From the NCBI GenBank assembly GCA_963726755.1, contig CAVSDB010000003.1:310001-374000 (forward strand): a stretch of 64,000 nucleotides of DNA. Direction: 5' to 3'. Position numbers and translations under genes: made by a program. Positions 1 through 8,624 of the stretch are shown in pieces; within the stretch, counting starts at the first letter, position 1; every line of letters begins with the position of its first letter. The notes under the pieces were generated by a model that was not told the origin of the DNA, searched no databases, and saw nothing but the letters and a program-made list of their open reading frames with translations. The DNA comes from DATKIY01 sp963726755 (lineage in GTDB: Bacteria; Actinomycetota; Actinomycetes; JAHEKZ01).

Positions 1-339
1 ACGCAGGTGGGCACCGGGCGTCACAAACTCACGCCGGCAGAGGCGCAACAGATCGCGCTGGCCCGGTTGGTGCTGGCCGATCCCCACACCTTGGTGCTGG
101 ACGAAGCGACGTCCTTGCTCGATCCGCGCGCTGCGCGACACTTCGAGCAGTCGCTGGCGGCCGTCCTGGAGGGACGTACCGTGGTGGCCATCGCTCACCG
201 CCTGATGACGGCGCACGATGCGCAGCGCGTCGTCGTCGTCGAGGACGGCCGCATCGCCGAAGCCGGAACCCACGATGAACTCGTCGAGAACAACGGCGCG
301 TACGCCGCCCTCTGGCGTTCCTGGCGCGACGAAGAGTAG
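1..339 (+). CDS. ABC exporter ATPase domain, C-terminal end (5' truncated)
   Basis: The reading frame is open from the window edge, so only the last 112 or so residues of the protein are present. They contain a Walker B block (LVLDEATSLLDP), the H-loop (AIAHRL) and the closing GRIAEAGTHDEL segment typical of exporter-type (ABCB-like) nucleotide-binding domains. The signature loop is degenerate: LTPAEAQQIALAR stands where LSGGQ is expected. Such a half-transporter usually pairs with a partner that has a canonical signature, forming a heterodimer with one weak ATP site. The partner and the membrane domain would lie upstream, outside the window. The substrate cannot be told. Confidence 0.85.
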   Translation, partial: TQVGTGRHKLTPAEAQQIALARLVLADPHTLVLDEATSLLDPRAARHFEQSLAAVLEGRTVVAIAHRLMTAHDAQRVVVVEDGRIAEAGTHDELVENNGAYAALWRSWRDEE

Positions 340-365
340 GCGTCCCCCAAGAAACACCCCCAAAA

Positions 366-554
366 CCTAAGAACGACGCGCTCTCCCGCACTGGCGCAAC
401 AAACTCCCTATTCATGCTGTGGATAGCGAAGCGTCCACACCCAGTCCCTGTGGAGGCCGCGGTCCACAGTCGGGCCAGCCTGTGGATTCCGCGGGATCCA
501 CAGGATGAATGCGGAGTTTGTTCCACCAGTGCGGGAGAGCGCGTCGTTCTTAGG
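366..554. repeat. Long imperfect inverted repeat (59-nt arms) with TCCACA cluster
   Basis: Arms at 366-424 and 496-554 match at 54 of 59 positions and enclose a 71-nt loop. The outer 29 nt of each arm are identical. The loop and arm tips hold six copies of TCCACA or its complement, which form further small hairpins (448-454 with 463-469; 480-487 with 496-503). The element lies between two convergent genes and covers the stop codon of guaB3, so it may act as a two-way terminator. It is much longer than a usual terminator and could instead be a MITE-like repeat. It fills the only gap in this part of the window. Confidence 0.8.
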
Positions 555-1692
555 AAATGGGGTGGGTTGGGATTCGGTGGCTTAGGGGAGGACGGTGATC
601 TTCTACTCGTTGGAATTCTTTGAGGTCGGAGTAGCCGGTCGTCGCCATGGCTCTGCGGAGCGCGCCGAACAGGTTCATCGAACCGTCAGGCGTACGAGAT
701 GGTCCGACGAGCACCTCCTCAAGCGAACCGACCGTGCCGACCCGGACTCGCTCGCCTCGAGGCAGTTCGACGTGATGCGCCTCGGTCCCCCAGTGCCAAC
801 CCTGTCCCGGTGCTTCGGTCGCGCGGGCAAGCGGTGATCCCATCATCACTGCATCAGCACCACACGCGACGGCCTTCGCCAGATCGCCGCTGCCACCGAC
901 GCCACCGTCGGCGATGACGTGGACGTAGCGACCGCCCGACTCGTCCATGTAGTCGCGACGAGCCGCGGCAACATCAGCCACGGCGGACGCCATCGGTACT
1001 GCAACGCCGAGCACGTCTCTCGTCGTGTGCGCAGCGCCGCCACCAAACCCGACAAGCACACCCGCCGCGCCAGTACGCATCAGGTGAAGCGCTGCGGTGT
1101 ACGTGGCCACGCCACCAACCACGACGGGCACGTCAAGCTCGTAGATGAACTGCTTCAAGTTGAGTGGCTCGGCTTGGCTTGAGACATGCTCGGCAGACAC
1201 GGTCGTGCCGCGAATGACGAAGAGATCCACGCCCGCGTCGACGACCGTCTTCCAGAATTGCTTGGTTCGCTGCGGTGACAATGCTGCGGCGGTGATCACT
1301 CCCGCATCACGGACCTCCGCGATGCGTCGCACGATCAGGTCTTCGCGGATGGGTTGGGAGTAGATCTGCTGCATCCGAGCCGTCACGTCAGCGTCATCGA
1401 GCGAAGCGATCTCGTCCAGGAGCGACTGCGGCTCGTCGTACCGAGTCCAGAGGCCCTCGAGGTTGAGCACCCCAAGCCCGCCGAGCTTGCCGATCGTGAT
1501 GGCGCTTGCCGGAGACACGACGGAGTCCATCGGCGCGGCCATGAGAGGCAGCTCAAGGCGGTAGGCGTCGATCTGCCACGCGATGGATACCTCTTCGGGA
1601 TCGCGGGTACGACGATGCGGGACGATCGCGATGTCGTCGAAACGGAACGCCGCGCGTCCACGCTTAGCTCGGCCGATCTCGATTTCAGCCAC
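550..1692 (-). CDS. guaB3: GuaB3 family IMP dehydrogenase-like protein
   Basis: A 380-residue (beta/alpha)8-barrel protein of the IMPDH/GMP-reductase superfamily. It starts AEIEIGRAKRGRAAFRFDDI and lacks the CBS pair found in GuaB. The phosphate-binding stretch is visible as ADGGVGGSGDLAKAVACGADAVMMGS. I chose the GTG at 1692 because AGGAAAGAG precedes it and this start matches the family N-terminus; a TTG at 1719 is also open. It follows guaB directly (47-bp gap), as in most actinobacteria. Its true reaction is uncertain in this family: purine-nucleotide redox chemistry is inferred, and GMP reductase activity has been proposed for homologues. Confidence 0.9.
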   Translation of the reverse strand: MAEIEIGRAKRGRAAFRFDDIAIVPHRRTRDPEEVSIAWQIDAYRLELPLMAAPMDSVVSPASAITIGKLGGLGVLNLEGLWTRYDEPQSLLDEIASLDDADVTARMQQIYSQPIREDLIVRRIAEVRDAGVITAAALSPQRTKQFWKTVVDAGVDLFVIRGTTVSAEHVSSQAEPLNLKQFIYELDVPVVVGGVATYTAALHLMRTGAAGVLVGFGGGAAHTTRDVLGVAVPMASAVADVAAARRDYMDESGGRYVHVIADGGVGGSGDLAKAVACGADAVMMGSPLARATEAPGQGWHWGTEAHHVELPRGERVRVGTVGSLEEVLVGPSRTPDGSMNLFGALRRAMATTGYSDLKEFQRVEDHRPPLSHRIPTHPIS

Positions 1693-1739
1693 TACGCAGC
1701 ACTCTTTCCTCGACGACAACCATGATCTTCGCTGGCAGG

Positions 1740-3236
1740 TTAGCGCGACGAGTAGTTGGGAGACTCAACTGTCATCTGTACGTCGTGAGGGTGGCTCTCC
1801 TTGAGACCGGCCGCAGTGATGCGGACAAAGCGACCACGCTCGTAAAGCTCGGGCATAGTGGACGCCCCGGTGTAGCCCATGGCCGCTCGAAGACCTCCGA
1901 CGAGTTGGTGCGCGACGCCAGCCAGTTGCCCCCGGTAGGGCACCTGACCTTCAACACCCTCTGGGCACCAACTTGTCTTCGCTCAGCACGTCGTCCTGGA
2001 AGTACCTGTCCTTGCTGTACGAGCGCTGGTTGCCTCGTGACTGCATCGCACCAAGCGACCCCATCCCCCGGTACGCCTTGAACTGCTTGCCGTTCACGAA
2101 GACCAAGTCACCTGGCGCTTCTTCGCAACCAGCAAGTAGCGAGCCAAGCATGACGGACTCAGCGCCAGCCACGATGGCCTTGGCGATGTCGCCGGAGTAC
2201 TGCAAACCACCGTCACCGATAACAGGGACGCCTGCGGGTCGACAGGCCAGCGTCGCTTCGTAGATCGCACTGACCTGCGGGACGCCTACACCGGCGACGA
2301 CCCGAGTCGTGCAGATCGATCCTGGTCCGACTCCAACCTTGACGCCGTCAGCACCGGCATCGATCAGCGCCTGAGCGCCTCTCGGGTTGCCACGTTTCCG
2401 CCCACGACGTCGACGGCGGTTTCCGCCTTCAGCCGCGCTACCAGATCGAGGACCGCCCGCGAATGTCCGTGCGCGGTGTCGACGACGACGAAGTCAACGC
2501 CGGAGTCGATGAGACTGCGGGCTCGCTTGTATCCGTCATCGCCCACGCCTACCGCTGCTCCAACAACGAGCCGACCGGCCGCGTCCTTGGTCGCAGCGGG
2601 GTACTGGTCGGACTTCACGTAGTCCTTGACGGTGATCAACCCGGTGAGTCGACCTGACTCGTCGACCAACGGAAGCTTCTCGACCTTGCGCTGTGCCATC
2701 AGCGCGAACGCATCGTCCGCAGCAATGCCCGCCGGACCGGTGACCAGCGGCATCCGCGTCATGACTTCGGCGACGCGCCGGCTGTGATCACCCTCAAAGC
2801 GCATGTCGCGGTTCGTCACGATGCCAACCAGAACGCCCGACTCGTCGACGACGGGGACGCCCGAGATTCGGTACCGAGCGCAGAGGATGTCGACGTCGGC
2901 CAGCGTTTGGTCGGGACCGCAGGTGACCGGGTTCGTCACCATGCCAGCCTCGGAGCGCTTCACCAGGTCGACCTGCTGGCTCTGCTCCTCGATGGCCATG
3001 TTGCGGTGCAGCACCCCAACCCCGCCCTGGCGCGCCATCGCGATGGCCATGCGCGCTTCAGTGACGGTGTCCATTGCGGACGAGACCAGCGGGATCTTGA
3101 TCGAGATGTTCCTGGTGAGACGGGTGGTCGTGTCTACTGCGCTCGGCACCACGTCAGACTCCGCGGGCAGCAGCAGAACGTCGTCGTAGGTCAGTCCGAG
3201 GTATCCGAATCGCTCCGGCATCGTGAGGTCGGCCAT
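1740..3236 (-). pseudogene. guaB: IMP dehydrogenase, interrupted by two frameshifts
   Basis: Encodes inosine-5'-monophosphate dehydrogenase, which oxidises IMP to XMP in the committed step of GMP synthesis. The start at 3236 has GGAAGG upstream. The first segment holds the barrel N-terminus and the CBS pair (residues about 100-220). Near 2379 one base is missing in a G run, so ATREGAQALIDAGADG shifts frame. The middle segment carries SICTTRVVAG with the catalytic cysteine loop. Near 1962 one base is extra, and the third frame supplies the C-terminus. Net length is unchanged and restores about 498 residues, the normal size. Because the enzyme is normally essential and no other full copy is seen, sequencing indels are more likely than a dead gene. 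Confidence 0.88.
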
Positions 3237-3331
3237 GACACCTTCCGAAAGAGGGAACACCCTTCTGGGGGTTCAGTCTACCGGGCCCGCACTGCTGTCA
3301 GCTGCCGAGCAGTATTCGAGGCGATTGGTGC

Positions 3332-3943
3332 CTAGCGGACAAGTCCCCATCGAAAACCAAGGGCCACTGCTTGTGCGCGGTCGGCAGCACCGACCTTGCG
3401 GAACAGGCGGCGGGCATGCGTCTTGACGGTGTCCTCGGAGAGGTACAACTCCCGACCGATCTCGGCGTTGCTTCGTCCCCGTGACATCCCAGTCAGCACT
3501 TGCAGTTCGCGCTCGGTCAGAGCAGGTGGATTACCCATCTCGACCGGACGACTACGCCGAGGCGCACGTCGCCATGACGCTTCTGCCAGTGCGTACGAAA
3601 CGGTGGCAGTCAGTTCTTCACGGGTGGCGTCCTTCACCAGGTAGCCACGAGCGCCACTGGCCACCGCACGTGCCACACCGTCTTGGTCCTCGGCCATCGT
3701 CAACATCACGATGACTGCATCGGGGTAAGTCGCCACCAACCGACGTGCCGCCTCAACCCCTCCGAGCCCGGGCATCCGGATATCCATCAGGACCAGGTCA
3801 GGCCGTTCGGCTGCCCATCGACTGAGCACTTCCTCGCCACTGCCGGCCACGGTGACCCGATCAACTCCGGGAACCGAAGCCACGGCGCGACGTAGCGTCT
3901 CCCGGGCAAGCGGAGAGTCGTCGCACACCAGGACAGTCGTCAC
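3332..3943 (-). CDS. bldM: BldM-type LuxR-family response regulator
   Basis: A 203-residue response regulator, the same length as Streptomyces BldM. It has a receiver domain (VTTVLVCDDSPLARE start, phospho-acceptor Asp54 in LVLMDIRMPG, conserved Lys in GYLVKDA) and a C-terminal LuxR-type helix-turn-helix (LTERELQVLTGMSRGRSNAEI). The GTG at 3943 is preceded by GGAGG; longer upstream readings lack family similarity. In Streptomyces, BldM controls developmental genes as a homodimer and as a heterodimer with WhiI. Whether this organism differentiates cannot be seen. Its position next to guaB and close to whiD matches the Streptomyces order, which supports orthology. Confidence 0.88.
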   Translation of the reverse strand: MTTVLVCDDSPLARETLRRAVASVPGVDRVTVAGSGEEVLSRWAAERPDLVLMDIRMPGLGGVEAARRLVATYPDAVIVMLTMAEDQDGVARAVASGARGYLVKDATREELTATVSYALAEASWRRAPRRSRPVEMGNPPALTERELQVLTGMSRGRSNAEIGRELYLSEDTVKTHARRLFRKVGAADRAQAVALGFRWGLVR

Positions 3944-4046
3944 AGTGCCTCCAAGTCGGCTGGGAACGGGCGAGGGAACCCGCGTCTCCATGAGTCCTTC
4001 GGCACAAAAGGGCTCCAGCGTGAGGGGTAGATATTTCCCCTGGGAA

Positions 4047-4955
4047 TCAGCCGCCCAGCAGCGCCGCGACGTCCTCACGGTCCAGCCAGGACGTCCGCAG
4101 GTCCTCTGGAAGATCATCTGCGATCGCGATCACCGCACCCCGGGCAGCGGCCAGGGACTTGGCCGACTCAGCGGCCGATGTGGCCTCGACCAGGGCGCCA
4201 AGCAGGGCTCGGGCGGGCCAGAGCAACGGCAACACGCCGAGGCTCTCGGCCAGCGTTGCCGCCCGTCGCAGCGTGGCGGTGGCCTCATCTAGGTCCCCAC
4301 CTTGAACCTGGCTGACTCCCAAGAACAGCAAGGATTTGGCTACGTATCGGGGTGCGCCTGAAACCTCGGCCGACGCGATGGCCGGGGTCAAGGTGGCGGC
4401 AGCAGCAGCCGGATCGCCGGTAGCCAGCGCCACCTCGGCCTTGACCCAAGCCAACTCAATGCGCTGGCGCCACCACTCAGCCCGGTTGGCGGCCAGCGCG
4501 GCAGCCTGTTCCAGGTACGAGGCAGCGGCCACGGCGTCGTCGAGTCCCAATAGGTCGGCGGCTAATCCCAGCGTGGAATCGAAGGAGGCTTCGGCGCCTC
4601 CGTCCGACAGGGACAATGCTCGTTCATCCAGACTCTTGGCCTGCGCGTGCTGACCAAGTTGTCGGTGGACACTGGCACTAGTGGCTGCTGCAAGCGCAGC
4701 GAACAGTCGCTGCTCGGCACTGGTTGGTGCGTCGACCATCGCCAGTGGATTAAGCACACTCAGCGCAGTGCCGAACTTGCCAACCGCACCAAGGCAGACG
4801 CCCAACAGCCAAGCCGCGGCGGCCGCCTCAGCCGCCCGACCCTCAGTCCGGGCTTGCTCGAAGGCTGACTCCAACGAGGCGATGCCGTTGGCCGGTCGCC
4901 CGTGAAACGCGGCGCGTTCACCTGCCGCCAGCAGTCCAGCCAGGTCCTCTGCCAC
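4047..4955 (-). CDS. TPR-like alpha-helical protein, function unknown
   Basis: About 302 residues, Ala/Leu-rich and all-helical, with recurring helix pairs resembling tetratricopeptide repeats (for example GRPANGIASLESAFEQARTE, and later GGDLDEATATLRRAATLAES). No signal peptide or membrane span is seen, so it is probably cytoplasmic. The start is uncertain: a GTG at 4955 with a G-rich stretch upstream is preferred over a TTG at 4970. It lies between the MerR regulator and bldM, all leftward. TPR proteins usually act as protein-binding scaffolds; a link to the neighbouring regulators is only suggested by position. Confidence 0.7.
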   Translation of the reverse strand: MAEDLAGLLAAGERAAFHGRPANGIASLESAFEQARTEGRAAEAAAAAWLLGVCLGAVGKFGTALSVLNPLAMVDAPTSAEQRLFAALAAATSASVHRQLGQHAQAKSLDERALSLSDGGAEASFDSTLGLAADLLGLDDAVAAASYLEQAAALAANRAEWWRQRIELAWVKAEVALATGDPAAAAATLTPAIASAEVSGAPRYVAKSLLFLGVSQVQGGDLDEATATLRRAATLAESLGVLPLLWPARALLGALVEATSAAESAKSLAAARGAVIAIADDLPEDLRTSWLDREDVAALLGG

Positions 4956-5026
4956 GACGCCCCATCCCAATCACCCAGGCCGCGCTGAACGTCGCGGCCA
5001 GACGAAGGTTAACGGTTGTTGCCGAA

Positions 5027-5966
5027 TCAGCCGAGAGCCGAGCGGGTCAACACCTCGACGGCCTCGGTGAGTGAGTCGACCCGCCGCACGCCCTCTGGAA
5101 GTTCGTCGCCCCAACCGGCACCCCCGACAACCCGGACGGTTTTCGGTCGGGTCTTTGGAATCCTCGTCCATTGGTCGGGGCTGATGACCTCGGGCTTATG
5201 CGCCCATACGAAGACCGCGCATGCCCCGCTACGAAGCACCGCGTCGCCAAGCGCCTCAGACGGCACCCGCGCACCCATTAATCGCGAATCCACGGCACGT
5301 TCTGCCAGAGCAACGCTGAGCACCTCAATCGGGCAGGGTGTGTTGCTCCTCCGCGGCGGCGGCGAGCAGTACTGGCCGAGCGTTGGCGGGTTCTGGATAT
5401 TCACCTTGCTTCTCACGCAGCGTGGCAGACACGACCGCGGTCAGAACGTGTTCAACATCCACGCACGACTGGGTCGACTCCCAGCGCTCGCCGATGCCGA
5501 TGAGCACTGGCTGAATGAGGTTGTCCCAGGTCCAGCAGATACCGGCACGGCTGAAATGATCCGCAATGATTCGCCGAGAGGCAGGTGCATCCAGGGCCAT
5601 CGCCGCCCGAGCCAGGCCGCGCACTTCGGGCTGAGCCCCTGGCATCGCGACCACTCGACCGCCACCGCCTCTGCTGGCGGCAGGTCGATGTCCGAGAGGC
5701 GTTGCGCTGGACAGGCCAGACTTGGCGGCCCGAGCCGCCTCCGCAGGGGTGACACCCTTCACGGTGAGTTCTCGCATGAGTTCAAGCCGTCGGACATCGC
5801 TCGGGGAATACCGGCGATGCGCGCCGGCGCTATGACTACTAGGACCGATGCCGTAGCGGCGGTCCCACGTACGCAAGGTAGCTGGGGCGACCCCAAGTCG
5901 ACGTGCGACAGCCGCGACGGTCAGTGGTGGGTCTGGCTCCGCGGAGGGTTGCTCCGGCGCTGTCAT
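5027..5966 (-). CDS. MerR-family regulator with cobalamin-binding domain (CarH/LitR-like), one frameshift
   Basis: An N-terminal MerR winged helix (TVAAVARRLGVAPATLRTWDRRYGIG, residues about 15-80) is followed by a helical B12-binding region with W162-x9-E172-H173, and then by H209 in EEQHTLP, 36 residues after H173. Trp, Glu-His and the downstream His at this spacing are the cobalamin ligands and contacts known in CarH photoreceptors. Near 5330 one extra base shifts the frame; the Rossmann-like B12 domain continues to 5027 (SVALAERAVDSRLMGARV onward). Start ATG 5966 is chosen to trim an unconserved leader; a TTG at 6023 is possible. It is divergent from whiD across a dyad operator. Adenosylcobalamin- and light-dependent repression is an inference from the motifs. 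Confidence 0.75.
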
Positions 5967-6015
5967 GGGCGCATTCTGCGCCGTCCGGTCGCCGCTCGCA
6001 TGTTGAAGCCAAATA

Positions 6016-6040
6016 TTGGTCAATTGAAAAGGTTGACCAA
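6016..6040. promoter_or_regulatory. Perfect dyad operator between MerR regulator and whiD
   Basis: TTGGTCAA (6016-6023) and TTGACCAA (6033-6040) form a perfect 8-bp inverted repeat with a 9-bp spacer. The right half-site supplies the -35 hexamer of the whiD promoter, so a protein bound here should block that promoter. The most likely ligand is the MerR/B12 regulator encoded just to the left, which would give autoregulation plus control of whiD. Binding is inferred from position only. Confidence 0.65.
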
Positions 6041-6061
6041 CGTTTGAAGCGGTACTAGGTT
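6033..6061 (+). promoter_or_regulatory. Predicted whiD promoter
   Basis: TTGACC (6033-6038) and TAGGTT (6056-6061) are separated by 17 bp, a good housekeeping sigma-factor match for actinobacteria. It lies about 57 bp ahead of the whiD start codon and overlaps the right half of the dyad operator. Confidence 0.6.
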
Positions 6062-6117
6062 TGCCACGAAGGCATCCGGAGCACGATCAGGAACTACTGG
6101 GGGCGAAGGAGGACGAC

Positions 6118-6414
6118 ATGGCCGACACTTCTCGCTTGCCTGGTCCAGTCGCCGACATCTGGGAGTGGCAGTACGACGGCGCATGCCGAGGCGCGGACCC
6201 CATGACCTTCTTCCACCCCGAAGGTGAACGTGGCCCCTCTCGCGAGCAGCGAGACCGGGCCGCCAAAGCCATCTGCGCCACCTGCCCGGTCGTACGGCAG
6301 TGCGCAGAACATGCCCTCGCGGTGCGTGAGCCGTACGGAGTGTGGGGCGGCTTAACTGAAGAAGAGCGCGAGCAGGTCATCGCACGTTCACGCGGTCTGC
6401 AGTTAGTGAGCTAG
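6118..6414 (+). CDS. whiD: WhiD/WhiB3-type iron-sulfur transcription regulator
   Basis: A 98-residue WhiB-like (Wbl) protein. Cys23, Cys53, Cys56 and Cys62 are the four [4Fe-4S] ligands, at the same numbering as Streptomyces WhiD, followed by the GVWGG turn and a basic C-terminal segment (REQVIARSRG) used in DNA contact. Wbl proteins bind the primary sigma factor and sense redox state or nitric oxide. The start at 6118 follows GGAGG. The neighbourhood (bldM, groEL, groES, tsaD) matches both whiD of Streptomyces and whiB3 of Mycobacterium, so either name refers to the same ortholog group. Confidence 0.92.
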   Translation: MADTSRLPGPVADIWEWQYDGACRGADPMTFFHPEGERGPSREQRDRAAKAICATCPVVRQCAEHALAVREPYGVWGGLTEEEREQVIARSRGLQLVS

Positions 6415-6434
6415 TTCCAAGCGCTAATCAGCCG

Positions 6435-8072
6435 CTAGTGGTGGTGGCCACCAGGTCCGTGGCTGTGTCCGTGACCGTTTGAATCGGCGGCGACTGGCTG
6501 TTCCGGCTTCTCGACCACGATCGCCTCAGTGGTCAGCAGCAGACCGGCAATCGAAGCCGCGTTTTCTAGAGCCGAACGCGTCACCTTGACCGGGTCGATG
6601 ATCCCACTCGCGACGAGGTCTTCCCACGCACCAGTGGCTGCGTTGTAACCATGTCCAGCGGGTTGCTTCAACGATTCGGCCGCAACAACGCTGCCACTTT
6701 CGCCGGCGTTCTCGGCAATCTCTTTCATGGGTCGCGACAGCGATCGAGCCACGACACGGACGCCGGTGCGCTCGTCGCCTTCAAGTCCCAGGTCATCGGC
6801 GAGCACCCGTCCGGCCTGAATCAGCGCGCTGCCTCCGCCGGCAACGATGCCCTCTTCGACAGCCGCTTTGGTGGCTGACACGGCGTCTTCGATGCGGTGC
6901 TTGCGCTCCTTGAGTTCTACCTCGGTAGCCGCACCCACCTTGACGACCGCGATGCCACCGGAGAGCTTGGCGAGCCTTTCCTGCAACTTCTCGCGGTCCC
7001 AGTCCGAGTCGGTCTGTTCGATCTCGCGTCGCAACTGTGCGATCCGGTCGACGACAGCATCCTTATCCCCGGCACCCTCGACGATCGTTGTGGTGTCTTT
7101 GGTGACGACCACTAGGCGAGCACTACCCAGGACCTCTAGGCCGACCTCCGACAGTTTCAACCCGACCTCAGGCGCAACAACCGACGCTCCGGTCAGGACT
7201 GCCAAGTCATCGAGGGTCGCCTTGCGGCGGTCCCCAAAGCCCGGTGCCTTAACGGCAGCAGCGTTCAAACCACCGCGGATCTTGTTGACGACCAGAGTCG
7301 AGAGCGCTTCGCCATCGACATCTTCGGCGACGATCACTAGTGCCTTGCCGGACTGCACGACCTTTTCGAGCAGGGGCAACAGATCCTGGATCGAAGAGAT
7401 TTTGCCTTGGTGCAGCAAGAGGTACGGCGATTCGAAGGTCGCCTCCATGCTCTCTGGGTCAGTGACGAAGTACGGCGAGATGTAGCCCTTGTCGAACTGC
7501 ATACCCTCGGTCAGTTCGAGTTCGGTCCCCATCGTGGTGCCTTCTTCGACGGTGATGACGCCGTCTTCACCGACTGACTCCATGGCGGAGGCGATCAACT
7601 CACCGATCGTGCGGTCCTGAGCAGACACGCTTGCGACGTCAGCAATTTGCGAAGTCCCCTGGACCTTGGTCGCAGCCTTGTGGAGTTCAGCCACGACGGC
7701 GGCCGTTGCCTGGTCGATGCCGCGCTTGAGCCCAGTGGGGCTTGCGCCAGCGGTGACGGCACGAAGACCGTAGGCGACCATGGCCTGCGCTAGCACGGTC
7801 GCAGTCGTGGTTCCGTCACCTGCGACGTCGTTGGTCTTGGTGGCTACCTCTTTGACCAGTTGAGCACCAAGGTTCTGGTACGGCTGGTCGACCTCAATCT
7901 CGCGAGCGACGGTTACCCCGTCGTTAGTGATGGTCGGTGCGCCCCACTGCTTGTCGATGACGACATTGCGGCCAAGTGGTCCGAGCGTCACCTTGACAGC
8001 GTTCGCAACGGTGTCGACGCCGTGCATCAGCGAGTGACGGGCTTCTTCGTCGAACTGAAGGATCTTGGCCAT
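6435..8072 (-). CDS. groEL: 60-kDa chaperonin GroEL1 with histidine-rich tail
   Basis: A 545-residue chaperonin subunit with the ATPase signature NDVAGDGTTTAT (catalytic Asp86) and the family start MAKILQFDEEARHSLMHGVD. The C-terminus reads SNGHGHSHGPGGHHH in place of the usual Gly-Met repeat. This histidine tail is the hallmark of the groES-linked GroEL1 paralogue of actinobacteria; the Gly-Met form (GroEL2) is usually encoded elsewhere. It folds client proteins in the cytoplasm with GroES, encoded 152 bp upstream. A hairpin in that gap may tune the groES:groEL ratio, and heat-shock control through CIRCE is expected. Confidence 0.96.
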   Translation of the reverse strand: MAKILQFDEEARHSLMHGVDTVANAVKVTLGPLGRNVVIDKQWGAPTITNDGVTVAREIEVDQPYQNLGAQLVKEVATKTNDVAGDGTTTATVLAQAMVAYGLRAVTAGASPTGLKRGIDQATAAVVAELHKAATKVQGTSQIADVASVSAQDRTIGELIASAMESVGEDGVITVEEGTTMGTELELTEGMQFDKGYISPYFVTDPESMEATFESPYLLLHQGKISSIQDLLPLLEKVVQSGKALVIVAEDVDGEALSTLVVNKIRGGLNAAAVKAPGFGDRRKATLDDLAVLTGASVVAPEVGLKLSEVGLEVLGSARLVVVTKDTTTIVEGAGDKDAVVDRIAQLRREIEQTDSDWDREKLQERLAKLSGGIAVVKVGAATEVELKERKHRIEDAVSATKAAVEEGIVAGGGSALIQAGRVLADDLGLEGDERTGVRVVARSLSRPMKEIAENAGESGSVVAAESLKQPAGHGYNAATGAWEDLVASGIIDPVKVTRSALENAASIAGLLLTTEAIVVEKPEQPVAADSNGHGHSHGPGGHHH

Positions 8073-8141
8073 GAGGTCAGCAGTGCCTTTCGGTCGAACT
8101 AGTCGGTGTTAGGCGAGTGGTTAAGAAGTAAGAGTGGAACA

Positions 8142-8172
8142 CCCCGGTGCCCGAGTGATCGGGCAGCCGGGG
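8142..8172 (-). terminator. Hairpin in the groES-groEL gap
   Basis: CCCCGGTGCCCGA (8142-8154) pairs with TCGGGCAGCCGGGG (8159-8172) with one bulge. On the minus strand it is followed by a T-rich but interrupted stretch. It sits downstream of groES and could partly terminate or stabilise the transcript. Confidence 0.5.
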
Positions 8173-8224
8173 CGTCACAAGGTCTAACTATGAGTTGAGC
8201 AACAAAGCATTGGATCGGACTGCG

Positions 8225-8524
8225 TCACTTCTCCACGATCGCGAGAACGTCGCGAGCAGAGAGGATCAAGTAGTCCTCACCGTCGTACTTCACTTCGGTG
8301 CCGCCGTACTTGCTGTAGACGACGACGTCACCCACGCTGATGTCCAGAGGAATGCGCTTGTCGCCGTCTTCGTCGAACCGACCCGGGCCAACCGCGAGGA
8401 CCTTGCCCTCTTGGGGCTTCTCCTTCGCGGTGTCCGGGATTACTAGCCCGGACGCCGTGGTCTGCTCGGCTTCGAGCGTCTGGACGAGGATGCGGTCCTC
8501 AAGCGGCTTGATGGAAACCGACAC
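8225..8524 (-). CDS. groES: 10-kDa co-chaperonin GroES
   Basis: A 99-residue heptameric lid protein. It begins SVSIKPLEDRILVQTLEAEQTTASGL, with the mobile loop around TTASGLVIPDTAKEKPQEG, and ends ARDVLAIVEK, all family hallmarks. It caps GroEL during ATP-driven folding. Expression should be repressed by HrcA through two CIRCE sites upstream (8625-8651 and 8671-8697). The two chaperonin genes are transcribed leftward, away from the methyltransferase gene. Confidence 0.96.
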   Translation of the reverse strand: MSVSIKPLEDRILVQTLEAEQTTASGLVIPDTAKEKPQEGKVLAVGPGRFDEDGDKRIPLDISVGDVVVYSKYGGTEVKYDGEDYLILSARDVLAIVEK

Positions 8525-8624
8525 TTAACTGACCTCCGCCTTGCGGCCTTACGAACAGGGATGTGGTTGTGGTGCTGTGCTCACCGTTGGCCCGTCGTCG
8601 CGGGCGCCGGACCTGCGGTTCGCG

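Noticed and set aside
366..554. Possible replication origin because of DnaA-like boxes
   Set aside because: No dnaA, dnaN, rpmH or AT-rich unwinding region nearby, and no box matches TTATCCACA or TTGTCCACA fully.
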